NCBI RefSeq assembly: GCF_900104395.1
Contig: NZ_FMXX01000033.1
From: Fusobacterium_C necrophorum
Lineage (GTDB): Bacteria; Fusobacteriota; Fusobacteriia; Fusobacteriales; Fusobacteriaceae
DNA: 32,749 bases
Direction: 5' to 3' (one strand)
Shown here: piece after piece, positions 16,492 to 24,571 of the stretch
Layout: each line of letters opens with the position of its first letter
Numbering within the stretch: the stretch's first letter is position 1
Translations under genes and position numbers: made by a program
Notes under the pieces: generated by a model
What the model saw: only the letters and a program-made list of their open reading frames with translations
Databases searched by the model: none
Told to the model about the DNA's origin: nothing

Positions 16492-18045
16492 ATGAAAAAA
16501 TATGATGTAATTGTAATTGGGACAGGAGCAGGAAATATTGTGACGGATGCCGCTTTGGATTCCGGATTGAAAGTGGCACAAATTGAAAAAGATAAATTTG
16601 GGGGAACTTGCTTGACCAAAGGGTGTATTCCTACTAAAGTTATGGTGACGGCTGCCGATGTGATTCGTAACAGCGAAGAAGTTCATAAGATAGGAATTCA
16701 ATCTCAAAAGATGAAGATAGACTGGGATGTTTTGAGCAAAAGAGTTTGGCAAAAAATTGATGAAAGTAAAGAAATTGTAGAAGAATATAAAAAAGAAAAG
16801 AATTTAGATGTTTATCAAGGAAGGGCATTTTTTGTTCGTGACAAAGTGTTAAAAGTGGAATATAATGAAGGTGGAGTGAGTGAGGAAATCACAGCGGAGA
16901 TTATCGTGCTGGCAGCCGGAGCAAGAAGTAGACGAATATCCTTAGAGGGCATGGAGGAAACTTCTTATCTTACCAGTGAAGATATTTTCGGAAAGGCTTG
17001 GCCTTTGAAACCTTATAAAAGTTTAATTATTATCGGAGCGGGAGCCATCGGAACGGAATTTGCCCATGCCTTTTCCTCCTTCGGAACGAAAGTGAGTGTT
17101 GTGCAATTTGAAGAGCGTTTGCTACCTAAAATGGATAGAGATATTTCCAAATATTTAGGAGAGCGTTTTGCAGATTTCGGGATTGATGTTTACTATAATC
17201 AAATCTCCAAAAAGATTTCTCAGAAAGACGGAGAAAAGATATTGAGTATAGAAGATAAACTGACAGGAGAGATACGGGAGTTGAAAGCGGAAGAAATTTT
17301 GGTGGCAGCCGGAGTGATTCCTAATACGGATTTGTTGGAATTATCAAATACTTCCATTCAAAGAAATGCACAGGGGTGGATCCGTACCAATGAATTTTTA
17401 GAAACTTCTGTTGAGGGAGTCTATGCGATTGGAGATATTAATGGTCACGGACAGTTACGACATAAGGCAAACTATGAGGCGGATATTTTAGTGCATAATT
17501 TATTTCCGGCTGCTTTACCTCCCGGACAGGTGGCGGAGGGAATAAAACCGGAAAGAAGATTTGCCAGATTTGAATACATTCCTTCCGTAACCTACACTTA
17601 TCCACAAGTTTCTTCCATTGGACTTTCCGAAGAAGAAGCCAGAAAACAGGGCATGGAAAAGGGATGGGATATTCGAGTCGGTTATCATCATTATTCCAGC
17701 ACTGCAAAAGGCTATGCTATGGGATTTGAGCCGGGAGATAAGGAAGACGGATTTATTAAAGTAATTATTGATGCTAAGAGTAAGTATATTTTGGGAGTCC
17801 ATATCATTGGGGCAGAGGCGGGAATTTTGTTACAGCCTTATGCAAGCTTACTCGGTTCTGGAAGAATTGAACATTTGGTCTATGAAAAAGATATTGCTTC
17901 CGAGGAAACAAAAAAAGCAAGAGCAATGGAATACAGCAGGTATTTGGATCCTCATAAGGTAACCAGCATTACAGAAGCTATGACAGCTCATCCGGCATTG
18001 ACGGAATTAGTTATGTGGACACAATATTTCGTACCGATGAAATAG
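16492..18045 (+). CDS. Pyridine nucleotide-disulfide oxidoreductase, dihydrolipoyl dehydrogenase-like
   Basis: This FAD-dependent oxidoreductase has an N-terminal dinucleotide fold GTGAGN (10-15), the redox-active pair in GGTCLTKGCIPTK (Cys40, Cys45), a second NAD-binding fold GAGAIGTEFA, and the FAD-binding YAIGDING. The C-terminal active-site base pair is in HPALTE (His500, Glu505), spaced as in lipoamide dehydrogenases. Length (517) is above the usual 460-480; the extra residues lie mainly around 335-365 (a Pro-rich insert after HNLFPAA) and near the end. No E2 or glycine-cleavage genes are adjacent, so the natural disulfide substrate is open; mercuric reductase is unlikely because the C-terminal vicinal cysteines are missing. 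Confidence 0.85.
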   Translation: MKKYDVIVIGTGAGNIVTDAALDSGLKVAQIEKDKFGGTCLTKGCIPTKVMVTAADVIRNSEEVHKIGIQSQKMKIDWDVLSKRVWQKIDESKEIVEEYKKEKNLDVYQGRAFFVRDKVLKVEYNEGGVSEEITAEIIVLAAGARSRRISLEGMEETSYLTSEDIFGKAWPLKPYKSLIIIGAGAIGTEFAHAFSSFGTKVSVVQFEERLLPKMDRDISKYLGERFADFGIDVYYNQISKKISQKDGEKILSIEDKLTGEIRELKAEEILVAAGVIPNTDLLELSNTSIQRNAQGWIRTNEFLETSVEGVYAIGDINGHGQLRHKANYEADILVHNLFPAALPPGQVAEGIKPERRFARFEYIPSVTYTYPQVSSIGLSEEEARKQGMEKGWDIRVGYHHYSSTAKGYAMGFEPGDKEDGFIKVIIDAKSKYILGVHIIGAEAGILLQPYASLLGSGRIEHLVYEKDIASEETKKARAMEYSRYLDPHKVTSITEAMTAHPALTELVMWTQYFVPMK

Positions 18046-18357
18046 GATTTAAAAAATGCCCTTAAAGAATGGAATATTCTCTTTAAATATGATAAAATTT
18101 AAGGGAATAAAGGGTGATAAGGGAATGAGAGAATTTAAATATTCAATAAGCGGAATATCAGAGAATGGTGTCCTTTTCTAAGTGTCAGTTTTTTAGAAAG
18201 GGGTTTACAAAAATTAGTTGTTGAAATAAAACGGGAAGGATTGGGAAAGGCAAGCGATGTTATAAGAATGAAGTAAATGTTATGGCTGAAGAGAGAGTAT
18301 GAAAGAGAATTATTTAAAGAAAGTGTATTATAACATAGATGAAGAAAGGTGTGAAGA
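18046..18357 (+). other. 312-base gap with degenerate coding-like sequence and a 20-codon frame
   Basis: Just after the flavoprotein stop, CCCTTAAA and TTTAAGGG about 30 bases apart could form a weak hairpin. From 18139 to 18276 one plus frame is open for 45 codons, its second half reading like protein (LSVSFLERGLQKLVVEIK), but it has no usable start. At 18299-18361 an ATG opens a 20-codon frame (MKENYLKKVYYN...) whose TGA overlaps the glyoxalase ATG as ATGA. This may be a leader peptide or the tail of a decayed gene. I recognise neither piece. Confidence 0.3.
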
Positions 18358-18729
18358 ATGAAATTTCAAATGATTCATGAGAATTATAATGTAATGGATT
18401 TGGCAAAAAGCTTACAATTTTATGAAGAAGCTTTGGGCTTGAAAGAAAGAAGACGAAAAGAGGCTGCGGACGGAAGCTATATTATCGTATACTTAGGTGA
18501 TGGAATCACAGAGTTTGAATTGGAATTAACTTGGCTGAGAGATAGAACGGAAAAATATGATTTGGGGGACGAAGAGTTTCATTTGGCGTTCCGGGTAGAC
18601 GACTATGAGGCGGCTTATCAAAAGCATAAAGAAATGGGATGTATCGTTTATGAAAATCCCGGTATGGGCATTTATTTTATTACAGATCCGGACGGATATT
18701 GGCTGGAAATTGTACCAACTCGAGACTAA
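18358..18729 (+). CDS. Glyoxalase I-like VOC-family protein (lactoylglutathione lyase type)
   Basis: A 123-residue VOC-fold protein with the four metal ligands of bacterial glyoxalase I in place: His7, Glu56, His75 and Glu117, plus the ITDPDGYWLEIV end motif. Glyoxalase I isomerises the thiol hemithioacetal of methylglyoxal. Length and ligand spacing match the nickel-dependent type (about 135 in E. coli). An AGAAAGG site precedes the ATG. Whether it uses glutathione or another thiol in this organism is not shown. It lies 27 bases before the ABC exporter gene, probably in the same transcript. Confidence 0.82.
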   Translation: MKFQMIHENYNVMDLAKSLQFYEEALGLKERRRKEAADGSYIIVYLGDGITEFELELTWLRDRTEKYDLGDEEFHLAFRVDDYEAAYQKHKEMGCIVYENPGMGIYFITDPDGYWLEIVPTRD

Positions 18730-18756
18730 TTGAGAAATGAAGGAAAAGAGGAGAAG

Positions 18757-20520
18757 ATGAGAAATAGACACTATTCGACCAAAGAATTGATAAGAAGATT
18801 CTTACCATATTTTTCAAAATACAGACATATTCTATTCTTTGACTTAACTTGTGCAGCCTTTACCACCTTATGTGATTTGGCTTTGCCCTTGATTTTACGT
18901 TTTATTACGCAGACGGGAATGAAGGATTTATCTTTGTTGAGTCCGGGCTTAATTTTAAAATTGGGAGCCTTATATATCGTCTTACGTCTGGTAGATACTT
19001 CCGTAAATTATTTCATGGCAAATGTGGGGCATGTCATGGGAGCCAGAATTGAAACAGATATGAGAAGAGATGTCTTCAATCATTTACAAGGTCTGTCCTA
19101 TTCTTTTTACAATGAAAATAAGAGCGGACAAATTTTGACAAGGATTACGACGGATTTGTTTGATGTCACGGAGTTTGCACATCACTGCCCGGAGGAGTTT
19201 TTTATTGCGGGAATTAAAATTTTAATTTCTTTTATTATTTTAGTCAACATCAACCTTCCTTTGACCTTATTGTTGTTTGTTATGATTCCTTTGATGATTT
19301 TATCCGTATATACTTTTAATCAGAAAATGAGGAATGCTCAAAAAGAACAAAGAAATCATATTGGAGAAATCAATTCCGGGATTGAAAACAATATCTTGGG
19401 AGCCAAAGTGGTAAAATCTTTTGCCAATGAGGAAATGGAAAAGGAGAAATTTGAAGTACAAAACCAAAAATTTTTGGGGATTAAGAAATCTTTTTATAAA
19501 TATATGGCTTCCTTTCATACCATTTCCAGATTGTATGACGGTTTGATGTATGTCACTGTCATTGTCGTGGGAAGTATGTTTATGTTGCAAGGAAAGTTAA
19601 GTCCGGGAGATTTGTTTCTCTATGCTCTTTACATTTCCACTCTACTGTCAACCGTAAAGCGAATTGTAGAATTTATGGAACAATTTCAAAAAGGAATGAC
19701 AGGAATTGAAAGATTTTTAGAAATTATGGATACGGAAACGGATATACAAGATTCCGAAAATGCAAAATCTGTGAAAAAGGTAAAGGGAGACATTGTCTTT
19801 GAAGGAGTCGGCTTCCGTTACCAATCTACAGGAGAAAGTGTTTTAGAGAATTTGAATTTCTCCATAGAAGCCGGAAAAAATGTAGCGATTGTAGGACCCT
19901 CTGGAGTAGGAAAGACAACAATTTGTAATTTAATTCCTCGTTTTTATGATGTGACGGAAGGAGCTATCTACTTGGACGGAGAAAATATCAGAGATTTGAA
20001 AGTACAGGACTTACGTCAAAATATCGGAATTGTACAACAGGATGTCTATCTGTTTTCAGGAACGGTATTTGAAAACATTGAATATGGAAAACCGGGAGCC
20101 AATCTAAAGGAAATAGAAGAGGCGGCGAGATTGGCGGGAGCTTATGAATTTATTGAAGCTTTGCCGGAGAAATTTGACACCCATATCGGAGAACGTGGAA
20201 CTAAATTGTCCGGCGGACAAAAACAAAGAATCAGCATTGCCAGAGTTTTCCTAAAAAATCCGCCAATTTTAATTTTGGATGAAGCGACTTCCGCTTTGGA
20301 CAATCAAAGTGAAAAAGTTGTACAATCTTCTCTGGAATTATTATCCAAAGGTAGAACGACGATTACAATTGCTCATAGATTGAGTACGATTATGAATGCC
20401 GATGAAATTTTAGTCTTGACGGAGCAAGGAATTGTAGAAAGGGGAAAGCATAGCGAACTATTGGAGAAACAAGGGTTTTATCATGAATTATACTATGGAA
20501 ATCAATGGCGACAAAAATGA
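18757..20520 (+). CDS. ABC exporter half-transporter (permease-ATPase fusion)
   Basis: A type IV ABC half-exporter that should dimerise in the inner membrane to export lipids, drugs or peptides. Residues about 1-310 are a six-helix membrane domain; the ATPase domain has Walker A GPSGVGKTT (Lys386), signature LSGGQKQR from residue 484, Walker B ILILDEATSALD (Asp508, Glu509) and an H-loop in TIAHRLST. The start is the ATG at 18757, seven bases after AAAGAGGAG; the in-frame TTG at 18730 would overlap the previous stop region and has no RBS. No second half-transporter is adjacent, so a homodimer is likely. The substrate is unknown. Confidence 0.88.
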   Translation: MRNRHYSTKELIRRFLPYFSKYRHILFFDLTCAAFTTLCDLALPLILRFITQTGMKDLSLLSPGLILKLGALYIVLRLVDTSVNYFMANVGHVMGARIETDMRRDVFNHLQGLSYSFYNENKSGQILTRITTDLFDVTEFAHHCPEEFFIAGIKILISFIILVNINLPLTLLLFVMIPLMILSVYTFNQKMRNAQKEQRNHIGEINSGIENNILGAKVVKSFANEEMEKEKFEVQNQKFLGIKKSFYKYMASFHTISRLYDGLMYVTVIVVGSMFMLQGKLSPGDLFLYALYISTLLSTVKRIVEFMEQFQKGMTGIERFLEIMDTETDIQDSENAKSVKKVKGDIVFEGVGFRYQSTGESVLENLNFSIEAGKNVAIVGPSGVGKTTICNLIPRFYDVTEGAIYLDGENIRDLKVQDLRQNIGIVQQDVYLFSGTVFENIEYGKPGANLKEIEEAARLAGAYEFIEALPEKFDTHIGERGTKLSGGQKQRISIARVFLKNPPILILDEATSALDNQSEKVVQSSLELLSKGRTTITIAHRLSTIMNADEILVLTEQGIVERGKHSELLEKQGFYHELYYGNQWRQK

Positions 20521-20524
20521 GAAA

Positions 20525-20560
20525 AAAAGCATCTATGAGAAGAAAAGTAGATGCTTTTCT
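20525..20560 (+). terminator. Terminator of the glyoxalase-ABC run
   Basis: AAAAGCATCTA (20525-20535) pairs with TAGATGCTTTT (20548-20558), loop of 12, followed by CTTAAAA. The A/T-flanked stem could work in both directions. Confidence 0.85.
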
Positions 20561-20569
20561 TAAAATTAC

Positions 20570-20598
20570 TTGTGCAATTGCACAAAATGATGTATAGT
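20570..20598 (+). promoter_or_regulatory. Promoter with a 16-bp perfect palindrome overlapping the -35
   Basis: TTGTGCAATTGCACAA (20570-20585) is perfectly self-complementary. Its first six bases would serve as the -35, with TATAGT at 20593-20598 exactly 17 bases later, 48 bases before the lipoprotein ATG. A palindrome on the -35 is the classic place for a dimeric repressor. The binding protein is not identified. Confidence 0.6.
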
Positions 20599-20645
20599 GA
20601 ATAAAAGCAATTGAGAAATGCTAGGAAAGGAGTTCTGTAAATTCT

Positions 20646-20981
20646 ATGAAACGGAAAGTGACTTGGATTTTCGTTGTGACTATTTTTATGTTTACATCTT
20701 GTATGTCAAAATGGACTGTGGTCTCAGAGGAGGACTACAGCAAGCGGGAAACTCATATTGTAAAAATTTATGAAAAACTTTCAAAGAAATATGATAAACT
20801 GTTAGAAAATCCGATAGAAGAAAAAGAAAGAAAAGAGCTGGAAGAAACATTCCGGAATTTTTATGACAATTTAAACGCCTTACAGGTAAAAAATGATTCT
20901 GCACATTTGCAGTTTTTAGAGAAATATAGGAATCATGTGAGAATAAAGCTGAATTATTTGCGAGATTTAAAGGAGGATTAA
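20646..20981 (+). CDS. Small lipoprotein of unknown function
   Basis: The 111-residue protein starts with a lipoprotein signal (MKRKVTWIFVVTIFMFTSC, lipid-accepting Cys19). The mature 92 residues are highly charged and predicted helical, with a Lys/Glu heptad-like run (KIYEKLSKKYDKLLEN) that could form a coiled coil. The residue after the Cys is Met, which gives no Asp-type inner-membrane retention signal. I do not recognise the family. It is first in a three-gene run and ends 9 bases before the P-loop protein gene. Confidence 0.65.
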   Translation: MKRKVTWIFVVTIFMFTSCMSKWTVVSEEDYSKRETHIVKIYEKLSKKYDKLLENPIEEKERKELEETFRNFYDNLNALQVKNDSAHLQFLEKYRNHVRIKLNYLRDLKED

Positions 20982-20990
20982 AAGCAACAT

Positions 20991-22724
20991 ATGAAACAAG
21001 AGGCAACAATCAACAGAGATAGTATTGTACTGGATTTTAGCACAAAATTTTGCAATAGCCACGAGGCATTATTGGAAAGTGATGGATTTCGTAGAATTTT
21101 AAGTGCCTATTTGACAAAATTGGAAACAAGAGATACTCCTGTCTATGAATATTTATTGAAAGCGGTAGGCTCTAAGGAAGAAATTCCGGATCGGGTGACC
21201 AAACTTTTCAAATTGTTAATTATTCTGGATTTAGAAGAAGTCCATATCTTGGAGCAAAAATATTCCATCTTGTTGAAAGACAAGAGTATTTTCATTGAAT
21301 TTTTGGAAGGATTATATAATTTTTGGAGAAAATTTGAAAGATATGCGATTGTTTTCAACAGTACTCGTGGAGAGGGCTTACAAAATGTAAATTTCATTGA
21401 AGCCTTAAATAATTTTAAAAATTTAGTGATTACGACGTATCGATTGATTGAAGAAGCCTTAATGGGATATAAAAATCGAGTATATCGTCAATTAAACGCC
21501 GGAGTGAATGCCGGAGTTATTTTAAATGGAGCAAACCGAAATTGTCCTGCGGAATATTCCATTTTGGAAAAAATTCCATTTATAGACACTGTCATTCTGC
21601 AACCGCCTTTTATTACCTATCCTAAGAGAAATACTCGAAAAGGAATTTTCCAAGAAGTGTTTGAAAATCCGATTAAGGATATGGTCATCAATCAAGACAA
21701 CTGGTTCTGCTATCCGGCGAAAGTAGGAGAATCCCTGGTCTTTATTTATTTCAATCGATACTTTATGTCACAGGGACTTTCTCTATGCAATCTATTTGAA
21801 TTGGCAAAAGAAGAAGAATATGTGAACAAAGCTCCGGATATTATCTATGTGTATGGGGTGAAAGATTACGAAACGGAAATGAAAACCATATTTTATCGTG
21901 ATAAAGAAAATAATCGAATGGTAGGTTATGCAAATTATTGTGAAGATATTGATTATTTTGGGTATATGAAAAAAATGATTTTAACCCTGCACAATATCCG
22001 TATGATAGAACAAGGACATTTACCAATTCATGGAGCTATGGTAAATATTACCATGAAAAACGGAGCTGTGCACAATATTGTAATTATGGGAGACAGCGGA
22101 GCAGGGAAGTCGGAATCTTTGGAAGCCTTTCGAAGTTTAAGTGAAGAATATGTCAAAGATATGAAAACAATTTTTGATGATATGGGAACTTTAAAATTAG
22201 CTTCCAAGGCACCTTTGGCTTATGGAACGGAAATTGGAGCCTTTGTAAGATTGGATGACTTGGATATCGGGTATGCTTATAAGGAAATTGATCGAAGTAT
22301 TTTTATGAATCCGGATAAAGTTAATTCTCGTATTATTATTCCTATCTCTTCTTATGAAGAAATTATGAGAGGATATCCGATAGACATGTTCCTATATGCA
22401 AATAACTATGAAGCGGAAGGGGATTTGATTGAATTCTTTAGCAAGAAAGAGGAGGCTATTCCGATATTCAAGGCGGGAAGAAGAAAAGCGAAGGGAACCA
22501 CATCGGAAACAGGAATTGTGGATTCTTATTTTGCAAATCCGTTCGGACCGGTACAAACTCAAGAAAAGACAGATATTTTGATAGAAAATTTCTTTGAAGA
22601 TATGTTTAAAAAAGGAGTTAAGGTCGGACAAATTCGAACAAAATTGGGAATTGCCGGAGAAGAACATTCGGGACCGAAAGCAGCTGCAACCGTTTTATTT
22701 GAAATGTTAAAACCTTTAAAATAG
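20991..22724 (+). CDS. PEPCK / HPr-kinase-superfamily P-loop protein
   Basis: The 577-residue protein has an N-terminal part (about 1-330) I do not recognise and a C-terminal nucleotide-binding part. The P-loop MGDSGAGKSE (Gly367-Glu375, Lys373) has the GDSG-x-GKSE form of HPr kinase rather than the GLSGTGKTT of classical PEP carboxykinase. IFDDMGTL about 30 residues later resembles the paired-Asp kinase-2 motif of the PEPCK fold. NPFGPVQTQEKT and EEHSGPKAAATVLFEMLK end the domain. It is far too large for HprK and lacks other PEPCK motifs, so it is best called a member of the wider superfamily with unknown substrate. The RBS AGGAGG (20971-20976) is 14 bases from the ATG, rather far. Confidence 0.6.
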   Translation: MKQEATINRDSIVLDFSTKFCNSHEALLESDGFRRILSAYLTKLETRDTPVYEYLLKAVGSKEEIPDRVTKLFKLLIILDLEEVHILEQKYSILLKDKSIFIEFLEGLYNFWRKFERYAIVFNSTRGEGLQNVNFIEALNNFKNLVITTYRLIEEALMGYKNRVYRQLNAGVNAGVILNGANRNCPAEYSILEKIPFIDTVILQPPFITYPKRNTRKGIFQEVFENPIKDMVINQDNWFCYPAKVGESLVFIYFNRYFMSQGLSLCNLFELAKEEEYVNKAPDIIYVYGVKDYETEMKTIFYRDKENNRMVGYANYCEDIDYFGYMKKMILTLHNIRMIEQGHLPIHGAMVNITMKNGAVHNIVIMGDSGAGKSESLEAFRSLSEEYVKDMKTIFDDMGTLKLASKAPLAYGTEIGAFVRLDDLDIGYAYKEIDRSIFMNPDKVNSRIIIPISSYEEIMRGYPIDMFLYANNYEAEGDLIEFFSKKEEAIPIFKAGRRKAKGTTSETGIVDSYFANPFGPVQTQEKTDILIENFFEDMFKKGVKVGQIRTKLGIAGEEHSGPKAAATVLFEMLKPLK

Positions 22725-22726
22725 TT

Positions 22727-24049
22727 ATGAAAGAAAAATCATTAAATTATTTATTATTACAATACATGGTACCATCTACTACAGGGCTATTGGTGATAGC
22801 CCTGTATGTTATTGTCGACAGTATTTTTGTAGGGCGTGGAGTGGGAAAGGAAGCGTTGGCCGCTTTAAATATAGCATATCCTATTATTACAATCTCTTCA
22901 GCGATTAGTCTTATGATTGGAATGGGAGCTTCGACTTTGATTAGCTTATATCATGGGAAGAAACACCTGGAGGAGTTGTGTCTTTCTTATATTCATTGTT
23001 TGAATTTTCTTTTTTATGTTGTTTTAGTATTCTTAGTCTTTTTTTGTTCCAAACAGGTACTATGGATTTTGGGAGGAGAAACAAGTTTGGAAGCTATGAT
23101 TCGGGGATATTTATATCCCTGTACCGTCGGAATGATTTTTCTGATGATTTCTACCGGTTGGAATGCCGCCGTTCGAAATTTAGGAGCTCCAAAATATGCT
23201 TTTTTCAGTATGCTGGCAGGGGCTCTTTGTAATGTGTTTTTTGATTGGATTTTTATTTTTCCGATGGACTTAGGAATTCAAGGAGCAGCAATTGCGACTT
23301 CTATGGGACAAATTTTATCCTTTCTTCTGCTGTTTTTCTTTTTCCGAAAAAAGAGGATTTTTATCCCTTTCTTTCCTCGAAAAATTTCATGGTCTTTGTT
23401 GAAAAGATTGTTTAGTATAGGCTTTTCTTCCTTTATTATGGAATTTGCGGCAGCCATTGTTTTAGTTCTCTTCAATATCCAATTTATGAGATATGGAGGG
23501 GAAATCAGTGTGTCGGCATTTTGTATTGTAGCCTCCACTTTTTATTTTTTTCGAATGTTATTTACAGGCTTAGGACAAGGCTTACAACCTATTGTCAGCT
23601 CCTTTTTCGGAAAAAAAGAAAGAGAAAAAGGGAAGGAAGCCTATAGGAAGGCGAAATCTTTAGCTCTGGGAATTTCCGTTTTATGTTTTGCCTTCGTATT
23701 TTTTCAAAAAGAATCCATTATGAGTTTCTATCATTCCGATAGAGATTTTGTATTGTTTGCTGCAAGAGGCTTGTTGCTCTACTGCACTTCCATTTTTTTC
23801 GTAGCCTTTAATTTGCTCTCCATTTCTTATTATCAAGCCATCGGAAACGGAAAATTGGCAAATTTATTTTCTTTTGGAAGAAGTTTTCTTTTTTTGCTTC
23901 CTTTTTTATATGTTCTGCCGGCGGTGTGGGGAATGACTGGAATGTGGTTGGTTTTAACCTTTACAGAAGCCGCCACTTCTATCAGTATTTTTTATTATCA
24001 AAACTATCGAAAGAAGAAAAAATTTCTTGACATAGGACGGAGAGTGTGA
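22727..24049 (+). CDS. MATE family efflux transporter
   Basis: A 440-residue inner-membrane protein with about 12 hydrophobic segments in two similar halves. MATE marks: MVPSTTGLLVIALYVIVDSIFVGRGVG at the N-terminus (substituting the usual P-x5-L-x3-Y-x2-D-x2-F-V-G pattern), the GMGASTLIS block, and RNLGAPKYAFFSMLAGALCN mid-protein. MATE pumps expel cationic drugs or metabolites in exchange for Na+ or H+. The ATG is two bases after the upstream stop with no good RBS, so translation is probably coupled. The tRNA promoter is embedded in the last codons. Confidence 0.9.
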   Translation: MKEKSLNYLLLQYMVPSTTGLLVIALYVIVDSIFVGRGVGKEALAALNIAYPIITISSAISLMIGMGASTLISLYHGKKHLEELCLSYIHCLNFLFYVVLVFLVFFCSKQVLWILGGETSLEAMIRGYLYPCTVGMIFLMISTGWNAAVRNLGAPKYAFFSMLAGALCNVFFDWIFIFPMDLGIQGAAIATSMGQILSFLLLFFFFRKKRIFIPFFPRKISWSLLKRLFSIGFSSFIMEFAAAIVLVLFNIQFMRYGGEISVSAFCIVASTFYFFRMLFTGLGQGLQPIVSSFFGKKEREKGKEAYRKAKSLALGISVLCFAFVFFQKESIMSFYHSDRDFVLFAARGLLLYCTSIFFVAFNLLSISYYQAIGNGKLANLFSFGRSFLFLLPFLYVLPAVWGMTGMWLVLTFTEAATSISIFYYQNYRKKKKFLDIGRRV

Positions 24050-24055
24050 TATCAT
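24027..24055 (+). promoter_or_regulatory. tRNA operon promoter inside the MATE 3' end
   Basis: Perfect TTGACA (24027-24032), 17-base spacer, then TATCAT (24050-24055) with a TG one base before it (extended -10). Transcription would begin near 24062, 9 bases before the tRNA-Pro gene. Confidence 0.8.
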
Positions 24056-24070
24056 TTTCTTTGTTCGGTA

Positions 24071-24147
24071 CGGAATATAGCGCAGTCCGGTAGCGCATCT
24101 GCCTTGGGAGCAGAGGGCCGCAAGTTCGAATCTTGCTATTCCGACCA
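24071..24147 (+). tRNA. tRNA-Pro (anticodon TGG)
   Basis: A complete cloverleaf: acceptor CGGAATA pairs with TATTCCG, D arm GCGC/GCGC, anticodon stem TCTGC/GCAGA with loop CTTGGGA (anticodon TGG at 24105-24107), T arm GCAAG-TTCGAAT-CTTGC, discriminator A and encoded CCA. 77 nt. Confidence 0.97.
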
Positions 24148-24150
24148 TCT

Positions 24151-24225
24151 TGGGATGTCGCCAAGCGGTAAGGCAACGGACTTTGACTCCGTTATGCGTT
24201 GGTTCGAATCCAGCCATCCCAGCCA
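24151..24225 (+). tRNA. tRNA-Gln (anticodon TTG)
   Basis: Acceptor TGGGATG pairs with CATCCCA, D arm GCC/GGC, anticodon stem ACGGA/TCCGT with loop CTTTGAC (anticodon TTG at 24183-24185), T arm GTTGG-TTCGAAT-CCAGC, discriminator G and encoded CCA. 75 nt, three bases after tRNA-Pro. It is the likely insertion site of the element that follows. Confidence 0.97.
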
Positions 24226-24318
24226 TAGAACACTTATTTTATGCGGAGTTGAGAAGCACAAAAATTTATTTTGACAGGGAGTGGCAGGGTGAATTTTTGC
24301 TCAATCCAGCATAGTTAC

Positions 24319-24351
24319 AGGGTTATCTCAGTTTTTTGGATAACTCTTTTT
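24319..24351 (+). terminator. Terminator of the tRNA operon
   Basis: GGGTTATC pairs with GATAACTC (one G-T wobble), followed by TTTTTTATTTT. It shares AGGGTTATCTCA with the terminator at 15997. The 90 bases between tRNA-Gln and this site hold nothing I recognise. Confidence 0.75.
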
Positions 24352-24376
24352 TATTTTGAAATTCAAAGTATCTGTG

Positions 24377-24571
24377 TTATATATTGATTCTTTCATCAAT
24401 TGCCGATACTGTTCCTACATTACTGTTATTAAACAAGTGAATATAAATATCCATTGTTGTTTTTGCACTACTATGACCTAAAAATACTTGTATATCTTTG
24501 ATATTAGTATTAGCTCCATATAAAAGAGTTGCTGCTGTATGTCTTAAATCGTGAAACCTTATATAAGGTAG
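24377..24571 (-). pseudogene. Tyrosine recombinase (integrase), C-terminal fragment
   Basis: Reading the minus strand in the frame that ends at TAA 24377-24379 gives about 64 residues of a phage/ICE integrase: LPYIRFHDLRHTAATLLYG, then IQVFLGHSSAKTTMDIYIH and a short tail. The catalytic H-x-x-R (HDLR), the LGH block and the Tyr nucleophile (DIYIH) are all present, so this is the C-terminal catalytic end. The N-terminal two thirds are missing: the frame meets a stop just upstream, where the sequence becomes ParA. The fragment lies next to tRNA-Gln, the normal place for an element's integrase beside its attachment site. It cannot make an active recombinase. Confidence 0.85.

Noticed and set aside
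16492..18045. Mercuric reductase
   Set aside because: The active-site pair and His-Glu base fit lipoamide dehydrogenase, and the C-terminal vicinal cysteines and N-terminal metal-binding domain of MerA are missing.
23954..24226. Minus-strand open frame of 90 codons over the two tRNA genes
   Set aside because: It is the antisense translation of the tRNAs (Gly-Phe-Glu-Pro-Thr and Arg-Phe-Glu-Leu-Ala come from complementary T arms), a common false gene.
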